Both the position numbers and the translations under genes were made by a program. This document shows, piece by piece, positions 1 to 4,934 of a stretch of DNA of 6,839 bases (position 1 is the first letter of the stretch; every line of letters starts with the position of its first letter). The notes beneath the pieces are model-generated. The model saw only the letters and a program-made list of their open reading frames with translations. It searched no databases and was not told where the DNA came from. Origin of the DNA: Candidatus Komeilibacteria bacterium RIFCSPHIGHO2_01_FULL_52_14 (GTDB taxonomy: Bacteria > Patescibacteriota > Patescibacteriia > UBA1558 > 2-01-FULL-52-15); assembly GCA_001818365.1 (NCBI GenBank), contig MHKK01000028.1:1-6839 (forward strand), in the 5' to 3' direction.

Positions 1-5
1 AAAGC

Positions 6-11
6 TATACT
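6..11 (+). promoter_or_regulatory. Possible -10 box for the first gene
   Basis: TATACT, five of six matches to the sigma70 -10 consensus, lies 54 nt before the ATG at 66. The -35 position would fall outside the window, so the promoter cannot be confirmed. The same hexamer serves as the -10 of the membrane-protein gene promoter at 1476-1481. Confidence 0.3.
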
Positions 12-65
12 TTTTCGTCATTTGTTCCCGAACATAGTTCTCATAAACCTTCAAGGAGGATTCCG

Positions 66-416
66 ATGAACCGGAGGCCGATACAGCACGCATTCCGCGA
101 CACGACGGATGAATCGCGCAGCGAGTGGCTGCGCAGGGAGCGTCAGCACGCTCAAGAGATCATCCCAACGCTCCCGGGCCAGCTGCTCCGTGCGCAGGTG
201 GACGGCAAGAGGCACTGCGACATCCTCGAGATGCCCGGCAACGGTTCGCGCGGCAAAAGCGTGCATTCGCTCAAGGGTGTGACCAAGTACCTGGCCATGT
301 GGTGCCGCGCACGCGGCTACCGACTCGCGGTCAGGCGAAAAGAGGTCGACCCGCACTATGAGGATGACCACAAGGTCGTCCATCACTATCACTACATGCT
401 GTCGGTTCGCCTCTAG
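66..416 (+). CDS. Small basic hypothetical protein with His-rich C-terminus
   Basis: A 116-residue protein that I do not recognise. The start is well supported: AAGGAGGA at 52-59 is a near-perfect Shine-Dalgarno sequence 6 nt before the ATG. The stop (TAG, 414-416) is followed after 38 nt by a strong intrinsic terminator, so the gene is probably monocistronic. The protein is rich in Arg and Lys throughout, with no membrane segment or signal peptide, so a cytoplasmic location is likely. The last 25 residues contain a His/Tyr/acidic cluster (HYEDDHKVVHHYHY) that could bind a metal. The middle (residues 60-90, GSRGKSVHSLKG then a CRARGYRLAVRRKE stretch) is basic, which would suit nucleic-acid binding. 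Both readings are inference. A 139-codon frame on the opposite strand covers the same bases but lacks a ribosome binding site. Confidence 0.75.
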   Translation: MNRRPIQHAFRDTTDESRSEWLRRERQHAQEIIPTLPGQLLRAQVDGKRHCDILEMPGNGSRGKSVHSLKGVTKYLAMWCRARGYRLAVRRKEVDPHYEDDHKVVHHYHYMLSVRL

Positions 417-454
417 CACGCTGGACCCTCGATCGTTTTGAGAACCCACTCTCG

Positions 455-497
455 CCCCGCACCCCTGCACAATAGGGGAGGCGGGGTTTTATTTTTT
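455..497 (+). terminator. Intrinsic terminator of the first gene
   Basis: The stem is CCCCGC (455-460) with GCGGGG (481-486), then CCCCT (462-466) with AGGGG (474-478). A 1x2 internal loop separates the two helices, and the apical loop is 7 nt. The T-rich tail TTTTATTTTTT (487-497) follows at once. It sits 38 nt after the stop codon of the first gene. Confidence 0.88.
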
Positions 498-503
498 GTT
501 TGG

Positions 504-536
504 AAAACCCGCCTTCGCGTAAAGCTTCGGCGGGTT
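504..536 (-). terminator. Second terminator-like hairpin, minus strand
   Basis: AACCCGCC (506-513) pairs perfectly with GGCGGGTT (529-536) around a 15-nt loop. Read on the minus strand the stem ends in a run of four T (507-504), whereas on the plus strand no T-run follows. It would back up the stronger minus-strand terminator at 588-642. The arm at 504-512 could instead pair with GCGGGGTTTT at 481-490, so the two hairpins may compete. Confidence 0.5.
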
Positions 537-587
537 GCCTATAATCTCATTGCCGCGAATACAATCCGCGGCTTTGCTATTGTTGGC

Positions 588-642
588 AAAAAAATTACCC
601 TGTCCGCGACGTTCACCGCAATGCGGTGCCGCACGGACAGGG
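588..642 (-). terminator. Intrinsic terminator of the membrane-protein gene
   Basis: The outer stem is CCCTGTCCG (598-606) with CGGACAGGG (634-642). The inner stem is CACCGC (614-619) with GCGGTG (623-628) around a 3-nt loop. On the minus strand the hairpin is followed by TAA and seven T (complement of A588-A594). It begins 28 nt past the stop codon of the minus-strand gene ending at 671. Confidence 0.87.
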
Positions 643-670
643 CTACGAACAGGAGGAGACGGGGAGGGAA

Positions 671-1426
671 CTAGTTGGCCGACGTTTCTGTTGGCGCAGG
701 CTCGAACGTGCAGACGCTGCCAGAAGGCAGATCGAGAACACGTATGGCCTCGAAGTTCCTGTCGAAGATTCTACCGTTCGAGTCCGATGCAGACCACTGC
801 ATGTGGTTCAGGAGCCGCACTTGTACCGGACTTCCGACTTCGAGGTTGCACGGCAACCCGACCGGAATGGTGAAGGTCATGTTGCGGCTCGTAGACCGAA
901 CGCGCAGGAAGCCGATGTTCGATCCCGGGATTGCCGAGGGAAGCTCGGTAACCTTTGCGAGTTCCCGCACGTTGCTGTCTACGAGCGAATCGTCCGCGTA
1001 GAACGGCGCCACGTATGGCGGTTGCGTCTGCGCTTCTCGACTCGACGCTGCTTCGCTTCTCTCGAACGTGATTACGGACCCGATGCTCGTGAGAGCAAAT
1101 ATCATCCACGCGCAAGCGAGGACCGTCTTCATGGTCTTCACGAAGACCGTTACGTCGAGCTGAGGCCGATCGTCGCGACCAAGGAGGTACTTCTTGTCAA
1201 ACCGATGGACTCGATTCATCACGTTGTACCACGGCGACTTGGTGGCCAAGTACCCGCGCATGAGGCTGTACGTCATGAACAGGATGCCAGTACCGATCCA
1301 CATCTCGCAGAGGACGTTGTTGCCGATGCGCATCTGCACAGCTGTTGCGATCAGCGTCGAAACGAAGCCGAAAGCGAACGAGATCTGTATCAGGCCATTG
1401 AAGAAGAACGCGAGAATCTTTTTCAT
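671..1426 (-). CDS. Three-pass membrane protein with outside C-terminal domain, unknown function
   Basis: A 251-residue protein that I do not recognise. The ATG at 1426 is chosen over an open frame reaching 1504 because AAGGAG lies about 7 nt upstream and the earlier codons overlap the promoter. Hydrophobic stretches at residues 4-30, 37-60 and 99-121 are likely membrane helices. The loop between helices 2 and 3 (61-98) is rich in Lys and Arg, which places it in the cytoplasm by the positive-inside rule. The last 130 residues would then lie outside. That domain has only two cysteines (193 and 239), which might form a disulfide, and a Thr/Val/Ile-rich pattern at 170-240 that suggests beta structure. 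The gene has its own promoter and terminator and so appears to be a single-gene transcript. It is more GC-rich than the Rhs-like gene at the other end. A 283-codon plus-strand frame over the same bases is a shadow. Confidence 0.82.
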   Translation of the reverse strand: MKKILAFFFNGLIQISFAFGFVSTLIATAVQMRIGNNVLCEMWIGTGILFMTYSLMRGYLATKSPWYNVMNRVHRFDKKYLLGRDDRPQLDVTVFVKTMKTVLACAWMIFALTSIGSVITFERSEAASSREAQTQPPYVAPFYADDSLVDSNVRELAKVTELPSAIPGSNIGFLRVRSTSRNMTFTIPVGLPCNLEVGSPVQVRLLNHMQWSASDSNGRIFDRNFEAIRVLDLPSGSVCTFEPAPTETSAN

Positions 1427-1450
1427 TTTCCGTCTCCTTTTCAAGGTAGG

Positions 1451-1467
1451 GGAATAGTGGCTATTCC
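1451..1467 (-). promoter_or_regulatory. Perfect inverted repeat at predicted mRNA 5' end
   Basis: GGAATAG (1451-1457) and CTATTCC (1461-1467) are perfect inverted repeats separated by TGG. The predicted transcription start of the minus-strand gene is near 1469, so the hairpin would open the transcript. It could protect the mRNA 5' end or, as DNA, act as a repressor site. It stops about 10 nt short of the Shine-Dalgarno sequence. Confidence 0.5.
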
Positions 1468-1475
1468 AAGAGTAT

Positions 1476-1504
1476 AGTATAGCATATTCATATAAAAATG
1501 TCAA
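1476..1504 (-). promoter_or_regulatory. Sigma70-type promoter of the membrane-protein gene
   Basis: On the minus strand, TTGACA (1504-1499) is followed by a 17-bp spacer ending in TGC and then TATACT (1481-1476). This gives a consensus -35, optimal spacing, an extended -10 and a five-of-six -10. The expected start near 1469 gives a leader of about 43 nt. Confidence 0.8.
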
Positions 1505-1519
1505 TATACGGCATTATAA

Positions 1520-1549
1520 TTGTCAATTCTTGCTGGCTCCTGTTATACT
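1520..1549 (+). promoter_or_regulatory. Candidate promoter towards gap
   Basis: TTGTCA (1520-1525), an 18-bp spacer ending in TGT, then TATACT (1544-1549). This is a five-of-six -35 and an extended -10 with a five-of-six -10. Transcription would begin near 1556 and give gap a leader of about 185 nt. It faces away from the minus-strand promoter, and the two -35 boxes lie 15 bp apart. Confidence 0.5.
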
Positions 1550-1581
1550 GATTCAAAGCATTACTATTTTAAAAAATCCTT

Positions 1582-1728
1582 ATGCCCCGTACTACAACCC
1601 CGCGCGCTTTTCCTGACAAAGTAGGGAATATCGTTTTTGCAGCACGAACAATGTTTGACGGTTTAATAATTAATTACATCACGCGAAAGCAAAACTCACG
1701 AGTGAGTTTTGCTGTACCGCGGGGTTGA
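1582..1728 (+). CDS. Possible 48-residue small ORF in the gap leader
   Basis: An ATG-started frame of 48 codons ends in TGA 10 nt before the gap ATG. It begins about 26 nt after the predicted transcription start but has no Shine-Dalgarno sequence, although most genes in this half of the window also lack one. The product resembles nothing I know. Its C-terminal part is encoded by the palindrome at 1688-1713, which suggests the base sequence is constrained by something other than the peptide. It may be a leader peptide, a remnant or chance. Confidence 0.2.
   Translation: MPRTTTPRAFPDKVGNIVFAARTMFDGLIINYITRKQNSRVSFAVPRG
1688..1713. promoter_or_regulatory. Perfect 26-bp palindrome before gap
   Basis: A 12-bp arm (1688-1699, AGCAAAACTCAC) is repeated in perfect inversion (1702-1713) around GA. 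As RNA it folds into an 11-bp stem with a CGAG tetraloop ending 25 nt before the gap start. As DNA it is a good dyad operator for a dimeric repressor. There is no T-run after the right arm beyond the TTTT inside it, so it is not a typical terminator. Confidence 0.65.
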
Positions 1729-1738
1729 TATACGGGGT

Positions 1739-2749
1739 ATGGCTAAGCGAAAAAAAGTTCGGGTGGCGATTAACGGCTTTGGGAGGATCGGGAGGGCGGC
1801 ATTTCGCATCGCACTCGCACGAAAGGACATCGACATCGTTGCGATAAACGACCTGACGGATGCAAAGACGCTCGCGCATTTATTGAAATACGACAGCGTG
1901 TTCCGCACATTCGACCGCGACGTTTCGGCGACCAAGACATCGCTTCGCGTCGACAGAAAACAGTTTCCTATTTACGCAAAGGCCGATCCGTCCAAATTGC
2001 CTTGGCGTCGTCTGAAGGTTGATGTCGTTCTCGAGTGCACCGGACGCTTTACAAAAAACGACGAAGCAAAAATACATCTTAAAGCCGGTGCCAAGCGTGT
2101 CATTGTTTCAGCACCGGTCGAGGGAGGGACAACGCCGACCTTACTCCTCGGCGTCAATGAAAAAAGTTACGCGAAAGGCACGACTATGATCTCCAACGCA
2201 TCGTGCACCACGAACTGCATTGCACCGGTCGCCGCCATCATGAGTGAAAAATTCGGCATCAGGAAAGCGATGATGACCACGATCCACTCGTACACCATGG
2301 ACCAGCGCTTGCACGACGCGCCGCATTCCGATCTGCGTAGAGCACGTGCAGCTGCACAAAATATCATACCCACAACGACGGGGGCTGCGACTGCAACAGC
2401 GCAAGTCATTCCAAAGCTCAAAGGGCTCTTTGACGGCTTGTCTCTCCGAGTACCAACCATCAATGTTTCGCTCTCCGACTTCACCTTTTTAGTAAAAAGA
2501 AAAACGGACATCAAGGAAGTGAACCGGGTGCTTGTGCTTGCCTCAAAATCACCCCGCTACAAAGGCATCCTGGGCGTCACGGATGAGCCCCTGGTTTCCT
2601 CTGATTTTATCGGTGATCCGCGGTCCAGCATCGTCGATTTGTCGCTTACGAACGTCGTCGATGGCGACATGGTGAAAGTCATCGCCTGGTACGATAACGA
2701 GTGGGGCTATTCCAATCGCCTCATCGAACTCATCCGTCTCGTCAGATAG
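1739..2749 (+). CDS. gap: Glyceraldehyde-3-phosphate dehydrogenase
   Basis: This cytoplasmic glycolytic enzyme oxidises glyceraldehyde 3-phosphate to 1,3-bisphosphoglycerate with NAD+. The 336 residues match the usual family length. The Rossmann motif INGFGRIGR is at residues 11-19. The catalytic signature SNASCTTNC is at 152-160, with Cys156 as the nucleophile, and the partner histidine is His183 in TIHSYT. The C-terminal WYDNEWGYSNR is at 317-327. Asp38 in INDLTD corresponds to the residue that favours NAD+ in bacterial enzymes. The S-loop reads DAPH (193-196) where the Bacillus-type enzyme has D-L-P, so cofactor choice could be less strict. The ATG at 1739 is chosen because the protein then begins just before the Rossmann fold. 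A TTG at 1709 would add ten unrelated residues. There is no clear Shine-Dalgarno sequence. cysS follows 53 nt later. Confidence 0.97.
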   Translation: MAKRKKVRVAINGFGRIGRAAFRIALARKDIDIVAINDLTDAKTLAHLLKYDSVFRTFDRDVSATKTSLRVDRKQFPIYAKADPSKLPWRRLKVDVVLECTGRFTKNDEAKIHLKAGAKRVIVSAPVEGGTTPTLLLGVNEKSYAKGTTMISNASCTTNCIAPVAAIMSEKFGIRKAMMTTIHSYTMDQRLHDAPHSDLRRARAAAQNIIPTTTGAATATAQVIPKLKGLFDGLSLRVPTINVSLSDFTFLVKRKTDIKEVNRVLVLASKSPRYKGILGVTDEPLVSSDFIGDPRSSIVDLSLTNVVDGDMVKVIAWYDNEWGYSNRLIELIRLVR

Positions 2750-2754
2750 CTGTT

Positions 2755-2790
2755 CCGCCCCCCACCACTCGCGCTTGTGGTGGGGGGCGG
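2755..2790 (+). terminator. Perfect 14-bp GC-rich hairpin between gap and cysS
   Basis: CCGCCCCCCACCAC (2755-2768) pairs perfectly with its inverse (2777-2790) around an 8-nt loop. It starts 5 nt after the gap stop codon and ends 12 nt before the cysS ATG. What follows is CTTCGTCTCC, not a T-run, so efficient intrinsic termination is doubtful. It may instead protect the gap mRNA 3' end, attenuate transcription or limit cysS translation. Confidence 0.7.
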
Positions 2791-2802
2791 CTTCGTCTCC
2801 AT

Positions 2803-4182
2803 ATGACTATCAAACTGTACAACACGCTTACCCGCAAAAAAACCGAATTCGTGCCGATCGTGCCCGGGCATGTCGGTCTCTATACGTGTGGTCCGACCGT
2901 GTACGACTATCAGCATATCGGCAACATGCGCGCCTACATAACCTGGGACATTCTCAAGCGTTTTTTCCTGTCACAGCGTTTCGACGTCACGCACGTCATG
3001 AACGTCACCGACGTAGGGCATCTGACATCGGATGCGGACGAAGGCGAGGATAAGCTCGAGCTTGCCAAAAAACGGGAGCGGCTCTCGGCGTGGGATGTTG
3101 CCAGCAAATATTTCGATTATTTTAGAGAAGACCTTGAGCGGGTGAACATACTCCCGCCGACGTTTTACGCAAAAGCCACCGACTTCATTGATGACCAGAT
3201 CGCTTTTACCAAGCGCATGGAGGAGCGGGGGTTTTTGTACCGCACGTCCGACGGCATGTATTTTGACACGTCGAAAGTCCCGAACTACGGAAAGATCGGT
3301 TCGCTCGACGTGAAAGGCCTTATGGCGGGCAAGCGGGTCGCTTTGAATCCGGAGAAAAAGAACGCGACGGATTTTGCGGTGTGGAAATTTTCACCAAAGG
3401 ATTCGAAGCGCGATATGGAGTGGGACAGCCCGTGGGGAAAGGGATTCCCCGGCTGGCACCTGGAGTGCTCCGTTATCTCCAGAAAATTTTTGGGCGATAC
3501 CTTTGATATCCACACGGGCGGTATCGATCACGCAACCGTCCATCACCCGAACGAAATGGCGCAGACCTGGGCCGTGACCAACAAGGAGCAGGCGCGGTTT
3601 TGGCTCCATAATAATTTCATAAATTTCAAGGACAAGAAAATGTCCAAATCGGCCGGAACGTTCGTGCGCCTCGTCGACATGATAACCGGCGGCGTTGGCC
3701 CCCTGTCATACCGCTATTTCGTCATGCAAACCCACTACCGCAAGGAGATCGCATATTCATGGGAAGCCATCCGGGCAGCCGATCAGGGACTCAAAAACAT
3801 CTACCGGGAGTTGAGTTTTTACGGAATGCCGGACAATGGCTGTGAGGACCTTTTGCAAAAATTTAATGAGGCGCTTGCCGACGATCTGAATACGGCTAAA
3901 GCATTGGATCTTGTTCAAAAAGTCATCGGGTCCAAGAGTCCGAGTGGCGGAAAACTACGGACGCTTTTCATGATGGATGAGGTGCTCGGCCTGCGGTTCA
4001 GGGACGAGTGGGAGCGCCGTCGCAATCTGCCGCATATATCGATGGCATTACTTGAGGAGCGCGAGAAAGCACGAAAAAACCGTGACTGGGCTCGTGCCGA
4101 TGCCATCAGAAAGAAGCTGCTCGACTACCGCATTGAGGTAAAAGACACGAACGAGGGGCAGCAAGCAGCTTTGACGGAGTAA
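2803..4182 (+). CDS. cysS: Cysteinyl-tRNA synthetase
   Basis: This class I aminoacyl-tRNA synthetase charges tRNA-Cys with cysteine in the cytoplasm. Its 459 residues match the usual length near 460. The HIGN form of the HIGH motif is at residues 38-41 and KMSKS is at 279-283. The four expected zinc ligands are present: Cys29 (YTCGPTVYDY), Cys222 (GWHLECS), and His247 and Glu251 (HHPNE). The C-terminal part (about 320-459) is the helical anticodon-binding region, including the typical ARADAIRKKL segment near 430-440. The ATG at 2803 is used because the motif-bearing core starts there. The longer frame from 2701 runs back through the hairpin and gap. No Shine-Dalgarno sequence precedes it. Downstream, an excellent ribosome binding site overlaps the stop codon but serves no visible gene. 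Confidence 0.97.
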   Translation: MTIKLYNTLTRKKTEFVPIVPGHVGLYTCGPTVYDYQHIGNMRAYITWDILKRFFLSQRFDVTHVMNVTDVGHLTSDADEGEDKLELAKKRERLSAWDVASKYFDYFREDLERVNILPPTFYAKATDFIDDQIAFTKRMEERGFLYRTSDGMYFDTSKVPNYGKIGSLDVKGLMAGKRVALNPEKKNATDFAVWKFSPKDSKRDMEWDSPWGKGFPGWHLECSVISRKFLGDTFDIHTGGIDHATVHHPNEMAQTWAVTNKEQARFWLHNNFINFKDKKMSKSAGTFVRLVDMITGGVGPLSYRYFVMQTHYRKEIAYSWEAIRAADQGLKNIYRELSFYGMPDNGCEDLLQKFNEALADDLNTAKALDLVQKVIGSKSPSGGKLRTLFMMDEVLGLRFRDEWERRRNLPHISMALLEEREKARKNRDWARADAIRKKLLDYRIEVKDTNEGQQAALTE

Positions 4183-4188
4183 GGAGGT
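4181..4188 (+). promoter_or_regulatory. Orphan Shine-Dalgarno sequence after cysS
   Basis: AAGGAGGT overlaps the cysS stop codon and is the best Shine-Dalgarno match in the right half of the window. The only start codon at a usable distance is TTG at 4197, and that frame stops after seven codons at 4218-4220. The site may once have served a gene that was lost or displaced. Confidence 0.6.
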
Positions 4189-4238
4189 AAAAAATTTTGG
4201 TAAAGCAGCACTTGGGCTAGACTTGCTCATTTTGAGTG

Positions 4239-4270
4239 TAGAGCCGTCGCAGACGGCGCTGGACAGGTTT
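4239..4270 (+). repeat. 32-bp hairpin repeat, copy A
   Basis: This is identical to 4935-4966 in 31 of 32 positions and in the same orientation. It contains the perfect stem GCCGTC (4243-4248) and GACGGC (4252-4257) around a GCA loop, extended by two more pairs beyond one mismatch. The tail GGACAGGTTT follows. It lies 57 nt after cysS and 144 nt before the antitoxin gene, so it could mark a cassette edge or end the cysS transcript. Confidence 0.85.
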
Positions 4271-4355
4271 GTGTTGTGATTTTAGAATGTCTGCAAGTTC
4301 TTTAACCAGTATAGGTGGCAAAATCGATCAAAAAAGTGTTCATGCGTATACGGAC

Positions 4356-4384
4356 TTGACAATCAGAGGAGCTTGTAATAAAGT
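4356..4384 (+). promoter_or_regulatory. Promoter of the toxin-antitoxin operon
   Basis: A perfect TTGACA (4356-4361), a 17-bp spacer and TAAAGT (4379-4384, four of six -10 matches). The start would fall near 4391, leaving a leader of about 23 nt. The operator at 4386-4410 covers the start point. Confidence 0.6.
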
Positions 4385-4385
4385 A

Positions 4386-4410
4386 AGAAAGTAAGAAATT
4401 ATTACTTTCT
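4386..4410. promoter_or_regulatory. Probable autoregulatory operator of the toxin-antitoxin operon
   Basis: AGAAAGTAA (4386-4394) and TTACTTTCT (4402-4410) are perfect 9-bp inverted repeats separated by 7 bp. The left arm is also part of a tandem AAGTAAGA repeat (4381-4396). The site lies between the -10 box and the antitoxin ATG. That is where AbrB-fold antitoxins usually bind to repress their own operon. Confidence 0.6.
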
Positions 4411-4413
4411 ACT

Positions 4414-4656
4414 ATGATTACTATCGTGAAAGCAACCAGTAAGGGACAAATAACGTTGCCAGCAAAATGGCGGCGGAATTTTGACACCGATCGGTATCTC
4501 GTAAAAGACACTGGAAAATCGCTTGAAATCAGCCCGCTCGATCTTTCAAGCATTGTGGAACGCGAGGAGTATACGGTTTTTGATGCCTTGAGGGACAATA
4601 AAGGAAAAGGTATGAAAGCGAATGATCTTGCCCGTCTTCTGAAAAAATCACTTTAG
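4414..4656 (+). CDS. AbrB/MazE-fold antitoxin of a type II toxin-antitoxin system
   Basis: An 80-residue protein. Residues 1-47 match the SpoVT-AbrB swapped-hairpin DNA-binding domain: a short strand, then the hallmark SKGQITLPAKWRR at 9-21, then the LVKDTGKSLEISPL strands. The C-terminal part (about 48-80) is charged and probably helical, as expected for the segment that binds and neutralises the toxin. The gene sits 6 nt before a RelE/ParE-fold toxin gene and behind a palindromic operator. The likely role is therefore to neutralise the toxin and repress the operon. No Shine-Dalgarno sequence precedes the ATG. A GTG at codon 5 is possible but would remove the first strand. AbrB-fold antitoxins are best known with MazF or VapC toxins, so the RelE/ParE partner is uncommon. 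Confidence 0.88.
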   Translation: MITIVKATSKGQITLPAKWRRNFDTDRYLVKDTGKSLEISPLDLSSIVEREEYTVFDALRDNKGKGMKANDLARLLKKSL

Positions 4657-4662
4657 TAACAG

Positions 4663-4911
4663 ATGGACAGGATTGAGAAGCTCCTGCGCAAAATAAGCAG
4701 AAAGGACAGGGAGGGGCTTTTAAACGTTGTTGAGCTTCTTGCGCGCGGACACTGGAAGGGTCTGAATGTCGTTAAATTGCGCGGGACAGATTTATACCGT
4801 CTTCGGCACGGCCGTTTTCGAATTATTTTTCATAGGGAGGACACGACCCATGAGGTCGTTATTGATAGTATTAAGTTGCGCAGAGAAGACACCTACAAAA
4901 AACTGAATTAA
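4663..4911 (+). CDS. RelE/ParE-fold toxin
   Basis: An 82-residue protein of typical length for the RelE/ParE superfamily. Two N-terminal helices (about 1-28) are followed by the core strands. VVKLRGTDLYRLRHGRFRII (36-55) is the diagnostic segment in which RelE proteins carry positively charged RNA-contacting residues. The end KLRREDTYKKLN (71-82) matches the family's closing strand, with a basic pair and Tyr78 in places used for catalysis in ribosome-dependent mRNA cleavage. RelE-like activity is therefore slightly favoured over ParE-like gyrase poisoning, but the sequence cannot settle it. The start is 6 nt after the antitoxin stop, with an in-frame TAA directly upstream and no Shine-Dalgarno sequence. 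Translation coupled to the antitoxin is likely. Copy B of the hairpin repeat lies 23 nt downstream. Confidence 0.87.
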   Translation: MDRIEKLLRKISRKDREGLLNVVELLARGHWKGLNVVKLRGTDLYRLRHGRFRIIFHREDTTHEVVIDSIKLRREDTYKKLN

Positions 4912-4934
4912 GTCGCGCTTTCAACGTTTACGAC

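Larger units (their letters stand above)
1427..1738. other. Divergent intergenic region between the membrane-protein gene and gap
   Basis: This 312-nt, AT-rich stretch separates two divergently transcribed genes. From left to right it holds the Shine-Dalgarno sequence and 5' hairpin of the minus-strand gene, its promoter, a weaker plus-strand promoter, a 48-codon open frame and a perfect palindrome just before gap. The hexamer TTGACA occurs twice on the minus strand (1521-1526 and 1499-1504), 22 bp apart, each followed by an A/T-rich tract. Confidence 0.7.

Noticed and set aside
31..41. GAAC-ATA-GTTC resembling a LexA/SOS box
   Set aside because: The Gram-positive-type box needs a 4-bp centre between GAAC and GTTC. 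Here there are only 3, so spacing is wrong.
51..470. 139-codon minus-strand open frame over the first gene
   Set aside because: It has no ribosome binding site, and its start lies inside the plus-strand terminator stem. The plus-strand frame has the better signals.
540..545. Perfect TATAAT between the convergent genes
   Set aside because: No -35-like sequence at 16-18 bp upstream, and no gene follows on the plus strand. It falls among terminator hairpins.
626..1477. 283-codon plus-strand open frame
   Set aside because: It lies opposite the membrane-protein gene, which has promoter, Shine-Dalgarno sequence, membrane helices and terminator. The plus frame has no domain-like pattern and runs through the minus-strand terminator and promoter.
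1655..1660. TTGACG as a closer gap promoter
   Set aside because: No reasonable -10 hexamer lies 16-18 bp downstream.
1709..1738. Upstream TTG start for gap
   Set aside because: It would add ten residues unlike GAPDH N-termini and starts inside the palindrome.
2701..2802. N-terminal extension of cysS from an upstream ATG
   Set aside because: The extension overlaps gap and the 14-bp hairpin and encodes low-complexity residues outside the family alignment. ATG at 2803 gives the normal length.
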